A program made the translations under genes and the position numbers. Shown piece after piece: positions 7,815 through 16,198 of a stretch of 64,000 bases of DNA (the stretch's first letter is position 1; each line of letters starts with the position of its first letter). The stretch spans positions 310,001 to 374,000 of the forward strand of contig NZ_RBJB01000002.1 of the NCBI RefSeq assembly GCF_003634635.1. Direction: 5' to 3'. Origin of the DNA: Marinobacter nauticus (GTDB lineage Bacteria > Pseudomonadota > Gammaproteobacteria > Pseudomonadales > Oleiphilaceae). The notes beneath the pieces are model-generated. The model had not been told where the DNA came from and ran no database searches. It saw only the letters and a list, made by a program, of their open reading frames with translations.

Positions 7815-8573
7815 ATGAGCGGCCAAACAAACTGCCCATCTGTTGACTCACGCTGGAATTCGGCAGCACTCGATGATTCCGGTAGCCAGAAATGGTATAA
7901 GCCAATCGTCTCTGTAAACGTCGATAACAGCGGCAACAGGCACATTTACAAGGCGTTCAGATTCTCCCGGGGCCTTCTCGGGAACTACTTCAGATTTCTC
8001 GCATCTCACGAATTCAGGATGTTGAGAAGAGTAGAACACCTCGATTTCACGCCTGATCAAGTCTCTCGGCCATCAGACGTCTCGCCCACCGTCCATTATC
8101 GCCTGATAGAGGGGCGGCCTATAAAGAACGTTGCGGAAAGCGGCAGTGTCCCAGGCGGCTTCTTCTCTCGACTTTTCAGTGATGTGAAAACCCTGCATCA
8201 GCATGGAGTGGCGCACATGGACCTCGGCAATTCCGGAAACATTCTGGTTTCGGAGCACGGCGACCCTGCGATCATTGATTTTGGTTCCGCTATACCTTTG
8301 AGCTGGCTTCCATCGTCTGTTCGAGCCTGGGCCTGTCGCAAGGATATCGTTGGCGTTCTTAAGCTCTGGTATCGCTTCGATAGGGGGTCCATGCCGCTGT
8401 TCCTTCAGCACTATTACGAGAGCAATTATCGCAAAAACATCTACACGCCAAAGCGTTTTCTGAAAGCGTTAAGGCGGTGGCTATCGGGTGGCGCCGACAC
8501 GGATGGTGTTTCCGGATTAACGATTGTGATCAGTGTGTTTTTCAGCCTGCTGGTGTTGGTTTCATTCACCTGA
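7815..8573 (+). CDS. Kinase-like protein with C-terminal membrane helix
   Basis: This 252-residue protein carries the core of a protein-kinase-like fold: YKAF (K46) as a possible ATP-binding lysine, HMDLGNSGNILV (catalytic-loop D136 and N142), and IDFGSA (metal-binding D155). This resembles lipopolysaccharide kinases of the WaaP/Kdo type and RIO-like kinases. The glycine-rich loop is not obvious, and the last 19 residues form a hydrophobic helix, suggesting a membrane anchor. GGAGGGGG lies just before the ATG. No lipopolysaccharide genes are adjacent. The catalytic set is complete enough for phosphotransfer, but the substrate is unknown. Confidence 0.6.
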   Translation: MSGQTNCPSVDSRWNSAALDDSGSQKWYKPIVSVNVDNSGNRHIYKAFRFSRGLLGNYFRFLASHEFRMLRRVEHLDFTPDQVSRPSDVSPTVHYRLIEGRPIKNVAESGSVPGGFFSRLFSDVKTLHQHGVAHMDLGNSGNILVSEHGDPAIIDFGSAIPLSWLPSSVRAWACRKDIVGVLKLWYRFDRGSMPLFLQHYYESNYRKNIYTPKRFLKALRRWLSGGADTDGVSGLTIVISVFFSLLVLVSFT

Positions 8574-8745
8574 AGAGCGGCAAGAGAATATAGAGCAGGG
8601 CAGGTTGCTGGAAGTTCTGCCGAAGGTGAACCGCCCGGACCTCACGTTATACGCGCTTTACCCGAACCGGCAGTATACGCAGCCAAAACTGCTTAGCTGC
8701 ATTGAGTTTCTTCAGTCCTGGTTTCTGTCTCGGGGTCTGGATTAG
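8566..8745 (+). pseudogene. C-terminal remnant of a LysR regulator
   Basis: About 59 codons read as the end of a LysR effector domain: GRLLEVLPKVNRP, then LYALYPNRQY and a final helix CIEFLQSWFL. All upstream parts, including the helix-turn-helix, are absent. The fragment begins in another frame inside the last codons of the kinase-like gene, so a deletion or insertion of that gene probably removed the rest. Confidence 0.6.
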
Positions 8746-8805
8746 GGGTGGCTTTTCATTGAGGGAATCAGGGCTGACTCAAGGAGTCCTCTGGCAGTGA
8801 TCCAT

Positions 8806-9930
8806 CTACCCGGCAACCCGTCGCATGAGCGCTTCGATTGGCCCGCGCTTGAAGAATCGATGCCATATCAAGGCATAGATTGTTGCGATCACACAGAACA
8901 ATGCGGACGCGAAAAGCGCGGTTACAAGGCTTTGACCACCTAGCATACCGAGTCCCTCCAGCGTTCCCATTCCCACCAAAATGTGGGCGATGTAGAGCGA
9001 TAAAGTCTGGCGCCCCGCCGGCGTCAAGACATGCAGCAAACCGAGTTTTTCCAACTGGCCTGAAAACCGAAGACAAAGACCAATCACTGCACTCGCGGCT
9101 CCTGAACCTGCCAGCAGATAAAGCGGCATTGGCGGTACGGGCTCGGTGGTGGCGAGTATGCCAAGCTCTGGATCAATTGCGTTGAGAGCGCCCGTTAACG
9201 CCAGGCTCAATGCTTCAGCGACAACGAAGGCTGCGACCCCGAATAGGATCAGACGATGCTGGACACCGCGTTCCGCAAGTTTGAGCCTGCTGAGTACAAT
9301 GCCGAGTAGCAGAAAACCTAGCCACGGAATCACCGGGTGCCAGCCGTTGAAAAATAAGTTACGGATAAATCCCGCCGGAGACCAGAAGTCGGAATAGGTA
9401 TAGTCGTCCCAGTTCCAGCCTTTGTCGTAATCGAGCGACAACATCATGACCACGAACAGAGTATTCAATAGCACAATACTGGTGACCAGCCAGTGATTGC
9501 TGAGCGATAGCAGCAACACACCGAAGAGAAAGTAAAAGGCGTAGTAGTGAAGGATGTCCGCATCGAAAACAAGAGAATTCAACAGCCCGACAACGAACAG
9601 GAATATCGCTCGCTTGATTGTCACAGATACCGTTTGTCCCAGATCGCTGCGTAATGCTGCCAACCCCAGGCCAATGCCCGCTAAAACGACAAAAGTTGCT
9701 GCAGCGCGCCCTTCGAGAGCGCGAGTCAGGAAATTGAGCACGCCAGTGTCGCCTTCGGCACCCATAGCAATCTTGAAATTAACGATCACCATCCCAAAAA
9801 ACGCGACAAAGCGCGCAAGATCCAAACCATCGAGGCGAGGGGAGGCGCTCTTGTCTGGCGTCAGAGTTCGCTGATTATTAGAGCTCGATGAGCCCGACAA
9901 ATCCGAGATTCCATTCTTTTGAGGCCGCAT
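8806..9930 (-). CDS. DUF418 family multi-pass membrane protein
   Basis: This 374-residue inner-membrane protein has about 9-10 hydrophobic helices, beginning with GLDLARFVAFFGMVIVNFKI near residue 40 and ending with a C-terminal DUF418-like block, TPAGRQTLSLYIAHI followed by RFFKRGPIEALMRR. The family (E. coli YeiB type) resembles acyltransferase-3 membrane proteins and is poorly characterised. The ATG giving MRPQKNG is used rather than an upstream TTG. The N-terminal 35 residues are hydrophilic and Ser-rich. It is monocistronic. Transport or acyl transfer is possible; no catalytic motif decides it. Confidence 0.7.
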   Translation of the reverse strand: MRPQKNGISDLSGSSSSNNQRTLTPDKSASPRLDGLDLARFVAFFGMVIVNFKIAMGAEGDTGVLNFLTRALEGRAAATFVVLAGIGLGLAALRSDLGQTVSVTIKRAIFLFVVGLLNSLVFDADILHYYAFYFLFGVLLLSLSNHWLVTSIVLLNTLFVVMMLSLDYDKGWNWDDYTYSDFWSPAGFIRNLFFNGWHPVIPWLGFLLLGIVLSRLKLAERGVQHRLILFGVAAFVVAEALSLALTGALNAIDPELGILATTEPVPPMPLYLLAGSGAASAVIGLCLRFSGQLEKLGLLHVLTPAGRQTLSLYIAHILVGMGTLEGLGMLGGQSLVTALFASALFCVIATIYALIWHRFFKRGPIEALMRRVAG

Positions 9931-10067
9931 GTTATTGAGCCTATCCAAAAAATTCGGTCCATTTTAGATTAGAAAAACCGGCATGACAGAGTCTTGAGCA
10001 GGAAATTATCTCCTGAAACGATCCCGTTGCAGCGAAGAGCAGATTGCCTTCGCCCTGAAGCAGGAAC

Positions 10068-10090
10068 AAAAAAGCTGCCCGAAGGCAGCT
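10068..10090 (-). terminator. Intrinsic terminator of the lipoprotein gene
   Basis: Read on the minus strand, AGCTGCC TTC GGGCAGCT forms a tight hairpin followed by six T, about 30 bp after the lipoprotein stop codon. This is a textbook rho-independent terminator. Confidence 0.85.
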
Positions 10091-10121
10091 CTTGATTTCA
10101 GGGTGTGCAGGGAAGGTGACC

Positions 10122-11225
10122 TTAACGGCGGTTCTCCAGCTTGTAGTTGGCGGGCACCTCAAAGCGGCTTGCCCGCTCAGGCTGAACCTGTGCGCTGGTG
10201 ACATCGTAGATGTAAGTGAAAACCGGCTTATCTTTGCCGTATCCCATGTAGTCTTTGGCTTTGTCTTCAGCCGCGTTTTGCAGCATATTACCGGCCAGTT
10301 TGCCAAGGGAGCCGACAGGATCGCTCACGTCAAATCCGCCAGTGCCAGACGTGGCCTGTTTTTGTTGCTGACAGGCCTGGTTGTCGGCGAACCATTCCAG
10401 CTTAATGGATACCGGGTAACCTTCCAGCTGGCTCAGCCCTTTGAGAACCTCGGAGTCAGAGTCCAGTTCCTGCTTTTCGATGTCACCTGAAATCATGGCG
10501 ACGACTTTATACACGTTGTCGGTGAAGAACTTCGACAAGGGATTGTTGGCGTCGGCTACGGCCTTCAGGTAATTATCCTGAAACTGGCCATTGATGCCCC
10601 ACACGTCTTGCATGGCGGGATCGGTCTCGGTCATCCAGAAATCCATGGTCATGACATGCTTATCTTCACGCCCCAGTTCATCCTGTGACACCATCTTCCA
10701 CTGGGCAACAAACTGGTCGGCTGAAAAGCCGTTGACGACCCGGCCTTTATCCTTCGGCGTCACCGAAAAGCTGAACTCCGACGTGGTCATCTGGCAGGCA
10801 TCGCCGCCCGAGGGATCGTACACTTCCTCTTCTTCACTGGCTTCGCCGTCTTCCAGCTGTTCCCAGATACTTTGGTCGCTGCAGCCCTTGAGGGGGCATT
10901 CGACGTAGTTCTTCCGGGTGTGATCGACCTGCCACTGGAGGTTTTTATCCAGGCGAGCGATATCCGCTTCGTGGGTTTCTCCAAAGATCTGGCGGGAAAT
11001 CCAGGAATCAAACTCGACGGTATTTTCGATGGTGCGACGGTCGGCCAGGGTATAAGTAACCTGCTCTCCGTGGGAATCCGGAAGGATGTAACCACCAATG
11101 ATGTACTTGGCTTTGACAACGCTTGTATCTACCAGCGGCGTATTATCAACCACTTTTGGGGTGGAACACCCCGCCAGCCCCAGAGCCACAACGGCGGCAG
11201 ACAGCAAGGACAATGAATACTTCAC
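10122..11225 (-). CDS. Predicted lipoprotein of unknown function
   Basis: This 367-residue protein has a lipoprotein signal with lipobox LAGC at about residues 17-20, then a long hydrophilic region with an acidic patch (EDGEASEEEEVYD) and four mid-protein cysteines (CPLKGC and others) that could form disulfides. It should be anchored to the inner or outer membrane; the residue after the cysteine is Ser, which in enterics favours the outer membrane. The start is a GTG with GGGAG eight bases upstream. A strong terminator follows. No domain was recognised. Confidence 0.65.
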   Translation of the reverse strand: MKYSLSLLSAAVVALGLAGCSTPKVVDNTPLVDTSVVKAKYIIGGYILPDSHGEQVTYTLADRRTIENTVEFDSWISRQIFGETHEADIARLDKNLQWQVDHTRKNYVECPLKGCSDQSIWEQLEDGEASEEEEVYDPSGGDACQMTTSEFSFSVTPKDKGRVVNGFSADQFVAQWKMVSQDELGREDKHVMTMDFWMTETDPAMQDVWGINGQFQDNYLKAVADANNPLSKFFTDNVYKVVAMISGDIEKQELDSDSEVLKGLSQLEGYPVSIKLEWFADNQACQQQKQATSGTGGFDVSDPVGSLGKLAGNMLQNAAEDKAKDYMGYGKDKPVFTYIYDVTSAQVQPERASRFEVPANYKLENRR

Positions 11226-11392
11226 ACAAAACTCCCTTTATGGATCTTCATTATAAGGCGATGAGACTGACGGAAGGCCTTGTCAGTCATATGGCGACCA
11301 GGAATCTGCCCTGATGCGCCGGGGTAGAATACCGGAGAGAGGTGTCTGATTGGTATGAATTTTTTGAGTTTGACTGGAGCTGAGAGGCCCGG

Positions 11393-11923
11393 TTATCGGG
11401 CACTCTCTTTACCGAGTGTTGGAGAGGATGCCAGGACAAGCTCACCGCGCGCCCCGAAGGTGAAGGTGACCTCCAGTGGTTTGGCCGGGCAGCAGAGTGG
11501 GTCTTCAGCTGCATAGCCAAACCCGGACAGGACGAGGCCTGTTCCGGTTTCGCGAACGCCAGTGAACAGACGGTCACCCTTGCCTCCAACGTGACGAACA
11601 GAAAGCAAGCGGTAGGTTTTGAGCGGCGACATACCAGCAATACTGTCGTTGATAGCTTACAAGGCAAGGTACTGATTGTTGGTTGCTCCGCCTCCCCAGC
11701 CCTCCAGAGTCATGAGCACGGCCACACCGTTGCTGTAACCGGGGCCACTCAGCGATGAGAGGGGGAGGTAAGAGGCACTTTCGGGATAGAATACCGCCCG
11801 CCCATCACTGAGTATGCTTCCCAGCATGCCGGCCTCCTCGGCAAGCTCGTCTGGCAGGGCGGCAGGGGCTGCCAGAGCAAAGCCGCTCCAGAGCAGAAAC
11901 AGCAGCACTAGAAGGGGATTCAT
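11393..11923 (-). pseudogene. Exported-protein gene interrupted by an in-frame stop
   Basis: Two open segments in the same frame are separated only by a TAA at 11657-11659. The first encodes a signal peptide (MNPLLVLLFLLW to ALAA) and about 70 mature residues ending GGGATNNQYLAL. The second continues through AINDSIAG and TYRLLSVRHVGGKGDRLF to a plausible C-terminus. Changing TAA to CAA, a single base, restores one 176-residue exported protein. AGGAG precedes the ATG. Function is unknown; the segment order resembles small secreted proteins with repeated beta strands. A sequencing error at that base would be the other explanation. Confidence 0.55.
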
Positions 11924-12343
11924 GAACGGACGGACTCCTGCCAATAGTGATACAGATCCCGGATGTTACCAGAGCAGAGTGATGGCATCGCAGCCTGAAT
12001 GGCGTACAGCGGCCAGCCCCACCAGGCCATCAGCCTGCTAATGATTGGTCATGGGGTCTGGAAAGTTCCTGATTCCTTACGTGTTTCCTGGCGTTGAGGG
12101 CTAGCCCATTCTGGTGAGTGTGGCGGGCCCAGGGCAAACAAACGAGGGGGCTACATTACTCACAGGTTCCGTTTTGGAACCCCTGGGTGTGCTGGACGAT
12201 CACACTAAATGCTATATTCGTCGTCCGACCTAGGACTAGTATTCAAGATAGTCGTGGTCCGAAAAGTTGGGGGGGCAGGTCAGAGGGTTAATATTTCTGT
12301 CAGAATGACGATAATGAGCCTCTGTAAACAAGGCTGACATCTG
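11924..12343. other. Intergenic region before the DUF2946 gene
   Basis: About 420 bp without a supportable gene. Short reading frames here show no family features. It must contain the promoter of the DUF2946/PepSY pair. I see no convincing operator, terminator or RNA gene. Confidence 0.4.
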
Positions 12344-12712
12344 ATGGGTTTGATTCGCAGAAAGCATCGAATTTTCGGCGCCCGGATCGCCCTTCTGGCC
12401 ATGCTGCTGATCTACCTTGGGCCACTGGTTACCAAAGCTCAGGTAGCCCATACGTCGAACACGCATTCGGCCCACGCCTCTGCTGCGGAACAGATGGATC
12501 ATTCCTATCCGTTGCAGCACATGTCTCATGGGGATTGCGGATATTGCGTGCTGCTTACCAAGCTGCCCGCCATGTCTCCCCGGGGAACGGCCGCTTTCCC
12601 TAGAAATGCCATAAGTGAGGGCAACCCCAGCGCGCCTCGACTGATTTCAGCTCCGCAGGGGCTTCCCGGATTCCCTAACGCCCCGGTACGTGCTCCGCCA
12701 GCCATGGTCTGA
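12344..12712 (+). CDS. DUF2946 family protein
   Basis: This 122-residue protein has an N-terminal membrane helix or signal (IALLAMLLIYLGPLV), then a His-rich stretch (HTSNTHSAHASA) and the DUF2946 signature HGDCGYCVLL. DUF2946 proteins often sit beside TonB-dependent receptors and PepSY membrane proteins and are thought to handle metals, commonly copper, in the periplasm. Here it lies 40 bp before a PepSY protein, so the two probably form an operon. Metal binding by the His and CGYC residues is inferred. Confidence 0.65.
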   Translation: MGLIRRKHRIFGARIALLAMLLIYLGPLVTKAQVAHTSNTHSAHASAAEQMDHSYPLQHMSHGDCGYCVLLTKLPAMSPRGTAAFPRNAISEGNPSAPRLISAPQGLPGFPNAPVRAPPAMV

Positions 12713-12752
12713 CTTCACAAATCACGAATCTTGTTACATTTAAGGGAAGACC

Positions 12753-14156
12753 ATGACCGACTCTCAATCTTCCAGCGTTCCGCGCTGGGGGTATGCTTTA
12801 CTTGCGCGTCTGCATTTCTATGCAGGCCTTCTTGTTGGCCCGTTTATTTTTGTGGCGGCACTTTCGGGGGCACTGTTTGCCCTTACACCTCAGATCGAAA
12901 ACTGGCTTTATCAGACCGAACTGACGACAGAGACCACGGGCGACGCCCGTCCGCTGGCTGAACAAATTCAGGCGGCCCGAGTTCAGATAGGAGAAAACGC
13001 TACCCTGGCCGCGGTCCGGCCTGCACCAAAGGCCGGCGAGACCACCCGCGTAATGTTTGCGACGGACGGCCTTGAGCCGTTCGAGCATCAGGCGATCTTC
13101 GTGGACCCGGTTTCCCTGGATATTCGGGGCAGCCTGGTGGTTTACGGTACCAGCGGCACACTGCCTTTTCGCATCTGGATAGACTATGTACACCGGCATC
13201 TGCATCTTGGCGAAATCGGACGCTATTACAGCGAACTGGCGGCGTCCTGGTTATGGCTGGTGGCACTGGGAGGCATGGTTCTTTGGTGGAGCCGACGTTC
13301 AGCCGCCGGCTCAGGCAAGGACACTGATCGGAACCGGCTTCGCAACTGGCACAGCCGGATCGGTTTGGTCTTGCTGCTGGCCTTTCTGTTCTTCTCAGTG
13401 ACCGGACTGACCTGGTCCAAGTGGGCCGGGGCAAATATTACCGAACTGCGGGCGCAGCTTGGCTGGGGAACGCCCGGCCTGAATACCGACCTGTCCGGAA
13501 GACCGGCTGAGCATGGAAAACATGAACACGCTGGCCACGGTATGACGACTGATGTCGCAGAAGGGCAGGACAACGCACGGATTTACGATCTTGTTCTAGA
13601 ACGGGCCCGGGCGGCAGGCATCGACGCCGATATGCTGGAAATTAAGCCGGCCGCGAGTACTGGCCGTGCCTGGGTTGTGCGGGAAATCGACCGCAGCTGG
13701 CCCACCCAGGTAGATATGGTAGCCGTTGATCCTCGGACAATGACGGTGACCGACCGGGTAGACTTTCAGGCTTACCCGGTTGCGGCCAAACTAACACGCT
13801 GGGGCATTGATGCGCATATGGGGATTTTATTCGGCCTGGCCAATCAGTTGTTCGTCGCGGCTTGTGCTCTGGGCCTATGCGTGATGATCGTACTGGGTTA
13901 CCGCATGTGGTGGCTCCGTCGCCCAACCCGTTCAGCCGCCCATCAGCGCTCCGCCCAAAGGGTATGGACTGAGCTGCGCAAGGCGCCGCCGCTGGTCCTG
14001 ATATCGATGGCCCTGATAGCGGCCGGTCTAGGCTGGTTTGCTCCGGTGATGGGGGGCAGTCTCGCGATGTTTCTTGTGGTGGATGCCTCGCTGACGCTCA
14101 GACAGAGCCCTCGTCGGACATCTTTTTCCGCCGGAAAAGGCCGAGAACATCGTTAA
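12753..14156 (+). CDS. PepSY-associated TM protein (PiuB-like)
   Basis: This 467-residue membrane protein follows the PepSY_TM plan: helix 1 with RLHFYAGLLVGPFIF, a periplasmic PepSY domain, a helix ending in LWWSRR, a second helix pair with RIGLVLLLAFLFFSVTGLTWSKWAG, a His-rich periplasmic loop (EHGKHEHAGHG), another PepSY region, and C-terminal helices. Related proteins are iron-regulated and are thought to transfer electrons for siderophore or metal reduction. The His-rich loop and the DUF2946 neighbour point to metals. GGGAAG precedes the ATG. The exact metal and activity are not known. Confidence 0.75.
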   Translation: MTDSQSSSVPRWGYALLARLHFYAGLLVGPFIFVAALSGALFALTPQIENWLYQTELTTETTGDARPLAEQIQAARVQIGENATLAAVRPAPKAGETTRVMFATDGLEPFEHQAIFVDPVSLDIRGSLVVYGTSGTLPFRIWIDYVHRHLHLGEIGRYYSELAASWLWLVALGGMVLWWSRRSAAGSGKDTDRNRLRNWHSRIGLVLLLAFLFFSVTGLTWSKWAGANITELRAQLGWGTPGLNTDLSGRPAEHGKHEHAGHGMTTDVAEGQDNARIYDLVLERARAAGIDADMLEIKPAASTGRAWVVREIDRSWPTQVDMVAVDPRTMTVTDRVDFQAYPVAAKLTRWGIDAHMGILFGLANQLFVAACALGLCVMIVLGYRMWWLRRPTRSAAHQRSAQRVWTELRKAPPLVLISMALIAAGLGWFAPVMGGSLAMFLVVDASLTLRQSPRRTSFSAGKGREHR

Positions 14157-14303
14157 CGCCTTGTCATAGCGGTTGTGGCCTCTCCTGTCGCGGCCACAAC
14201 CCCAGAGGTAATCGACGTTGCTATCCTCCAAAATCTTCTGGTCGCCTTTAGCCAAAAGGGCTTCGGCTAGTTCCTGATGAGTAAGGCAACGCGACCAAAG
14301 CAT
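14127..14303 (-). pseudogene. C-terminal remnant of a NADAR family gene
   Basis: About 59 codons match the end of NADAR/YbiA proteins (riboflavin-intermediate N-glycosidases): HQELAEALLAKGD, then the signature DYLWGCGRDRRGHNR. The first two-thirds of the gene are missing and the reading runs on into the antisense of the PepSY gene, whose 3' end it overlaps. A stop codon lies in frame a few codons upstream. It is most likely a decayed fragment. Confidence 0.55.
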
Positions 14304-14392
14304 CCCTGAACTCAGCTAAACAAATGCGAACATAAAGAAATCAGCGACCACGCAAAAGATTTAACGTACGTGGCCGCTGTTCACCGCAGATT

Positions 14393-15202
14393 CTATTGGT
14401 CCCAGTTTGGAGCAAAGTCTGGATCTGCTATTCGGTGATTGCTATCCAACGTTGCTATTTCAGACAGTTCCTTGTCAGATAAAACCAATTCCATCCCCTT
14501 CAGATTCGATGCCAGATGCGCTCGTTTGGTAGATGAGGGAATCGCGACAATATTCCTTTGTCTTAACCAGGCAAGCACTACTTCTGGGATTCTTGCGTTG
14601 TGGCTTTCAGCAATTCTGTGCAGAGTGGCGTCTTCTAGAACTTTGCCGACTGCCAATGGCATGAAACCCGTGACCTCAATACCATTTCGTTGGCAGAACT
14701 CGACTACCGCGTCATTCTGTAGGAAAGGATGGACCTCCACTTGGTTAGTCAAAATTTCGCCCTTTCCGGCAATGCCGATGGCACGTCTGATCTGTTCGAT
14801 GGTGAAGTTGGAGATTCCGATCTCTCGCGCAAGACCCAGTTTTTTGGCTTCGACCAGTTCGGAGATATACTCCTGCATCGGAACTTCCTCACCGGGCGAC
14901 GGCCAGTGGATCAGCAATAGATCGACGTAGTCTGTCCTCAATTTGGTAAGGCTCTCGCGCACACTGGGAATGAACTTGTCGCGTGCCAAATTTTCGTACC
15001 AAACCTTGGTGGTGATGAACAGATCCGACCGATCAATGCCCGAGGCAGAAAGCAGGTTCCCAATTTCATCTTCGTTTTCGTAGATCTGAGCGGTGTCGAT
15101 GTGCCGGTACCCAAGGTCAAGCGACTCAGTAACAGCGGATTTCAGAGCATCGCCTTTTAGGCGGAAGGTTCCAAGACCGGGATTAGGGATAGCGGTTCTC
15201 AT
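14393..15202 (-). CDS. dkgB: Aldo/keto reductase, DkgB-like
   Basis: This 269-residue NADPH-dependent reductase matches 2,5-diketo-D-gluconate reductase B throughout: GLGTFRLKGD, catalytic D and Y in RHIDTAQIYENE, catalytic K in TTKVWYENL, H in LIHWPSPGEEV, and the cofactor loop IPSSTKRAHLASNL. DkgB enzymes reduce methylglyoxal and other aldehydes as well as diketogluconate. It lies 3 bp from the medium-chain reductase gene on the same strand and ends the three-gene reductase operon. Aldehyde detoxification fits the neighbourhood, although the natural substrate is not shown. Confidence 0.88.
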   Translation of the reverse strand: MRTAIPNPGLGTFRLKGDALKSAVTESLDLGYRHIDTAQIYENEDEIGNLLSASGIDRSDLFITTKVWYENLARDKFIPSVRESLTKLRTDYVDLLLIHWPSPGEEVPMQEYISELVEAKKLGLAREIGISNFTIEQIRRAIGIAGKGEILTNQVEVHPFLQNDAVVEFCQRNGIEVTGFMPLAVGKVLEDATLHRIAESHNARIPEVVLAWLRQRNIVAIPSSTKRAHLASNLKGMELVLSDKELSEIATLDSNHRIADPDFAPNWDQ

Positions 15203-15205
15203 ATT

Positions 15206-16198
15206 TTACTCCTGGTTTGCAAAATAGCGGACGTCGATGACCGTCTTTAGCGGACGGTCCTGGGTTGTGGTTGCCTCCAGCGCTTCTGGGAGCGCTGTGA
15301 TGGGTTCGATGCGTGGTTCCGGGGCGAGCAGTTTTTCACTAGCCACCATTTTGAGAAGTTCCTCTCCGGCTTGACGGAACTGAGCCCATTGGCGCTCGGT
15401 GCCTGCGCGAAACAGCGCGTTCAGAGCCACCTCATGCAGAGACAAGGCTTTGTCAAAGGGTGGCACCGGAGGTGTCTCCAAACGATCCTGAATACAAACC
15501 AAGTGGCCATTGGCCTCAATCAAGTCGGCCATCGACGCAGCATGCTGCGCGTTGACGGTGTCAAACACGGCGAAGAACTGGCTTTGAGAAGAATTGGTTT
15601 CCCAGGCGATTACAGTTTCGGCTCCCAACTGACGAAGCGTCTTGTGGTGCCGGGCCGAGGCCATGGCCGTCACCAGGTAGCCCCGCTGCGCTGCCAGCTG
15701 AACTAGAAATCGGCCAACCATGCCGCCGGCTCCCGTGATCAGAACATCCGCCTCCGCTCGACGCGGGACTTTTTCGATCGCCTGCCAGGCCGTCATCAAT
15801 GGGCAGGGCAGCGCTGCTGCCAGAACCAGAGGCAGGATGTCAGGAACTTTCAGTAGGGCCCGGTTATCGACCACCGTGTGGCTGGCAAAGCTGCCGTTCC
15901 GGTGCAAATCCTGGTGGTACGCAACCCTTTGCCCGGGAACAAGACTCTTCACGTTCTCGCCCAATTTGAGCACAGTGCCTGCGCCGTCAACGCCGGGTGC
16001 GTGAGCGATATTCCAGTTCTCTGGCCAGTTCCGGATCATTTTCCAGTCAACCGGGTTCAGGCCGATGTATTCATTCCGGATGACCACATCTTCCGGGCCT
16101 GGGGTCGGTATAGAATTCAGATTCTTCCGTTGAAGGGCGATGGCGGGTCTGTCTTTTCCCACCACGCCCCAAGCTATTGGTCTCTCAGTTTGTTTCAT
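15206..16198 (-). CDS. Medium-chain (zinc-type) alcohol dehydrogenase-like reductase
   Basis: This 330-residue MDR superfamily protein has a GroES-like N-terminus (YIGLNPVDWKM, APGVDGAGTVLKLG) and a Rossmann domain with VLITGAGGMVGRFLVQLAA. The usual catalytic zinc ligands are not evident, so it fits the zinc-independent quinone/enone reductase branch using NADPH. The ATG giving MKQTERP overlaps the end of the luciferase-like gene by 14 bp, implying translational coupling; the longer in-frame reading is disfavoured. The operon order is luciferase-like oxidoreductase, this gene, dkgB. Substrate unknown. Confidence 0.75.
   Translation of the reverse strand: MKQTERPIAWGVVGKDRPAIALQRKNLNSIPTPGPEDVVIRNEYIGLNPVDWKMIRNWPENWNIAHAPGVDGAGTVLKLGENVKSLVPGQRVAYHQDLHRNGSFASHTVVDNRALLKVPDILPLVLAAALPCPLMTAWQAIEKVPRRAEADVLITGAGGMVGRFLVQLAAQRGYLVTAMASARHHKTLRQLGAETVIAWETNSSQSQFFAVFDTVNAQHAASMADLIEANGHLVCIQDRLETPPVPPFDKALSLHEVALNALFRAGTERQWAQFRQAGEELLKMVASEKLLAPEPRIEPITALPEALEATTTQDRPLKTVIDVRYFANQE

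Noticed and set aside
12236..12529. 97-codon minus-strand frame upstream of the PepSY gene
   Set aside because: Antisense to the DUF2946 gene, which has a clear signature.
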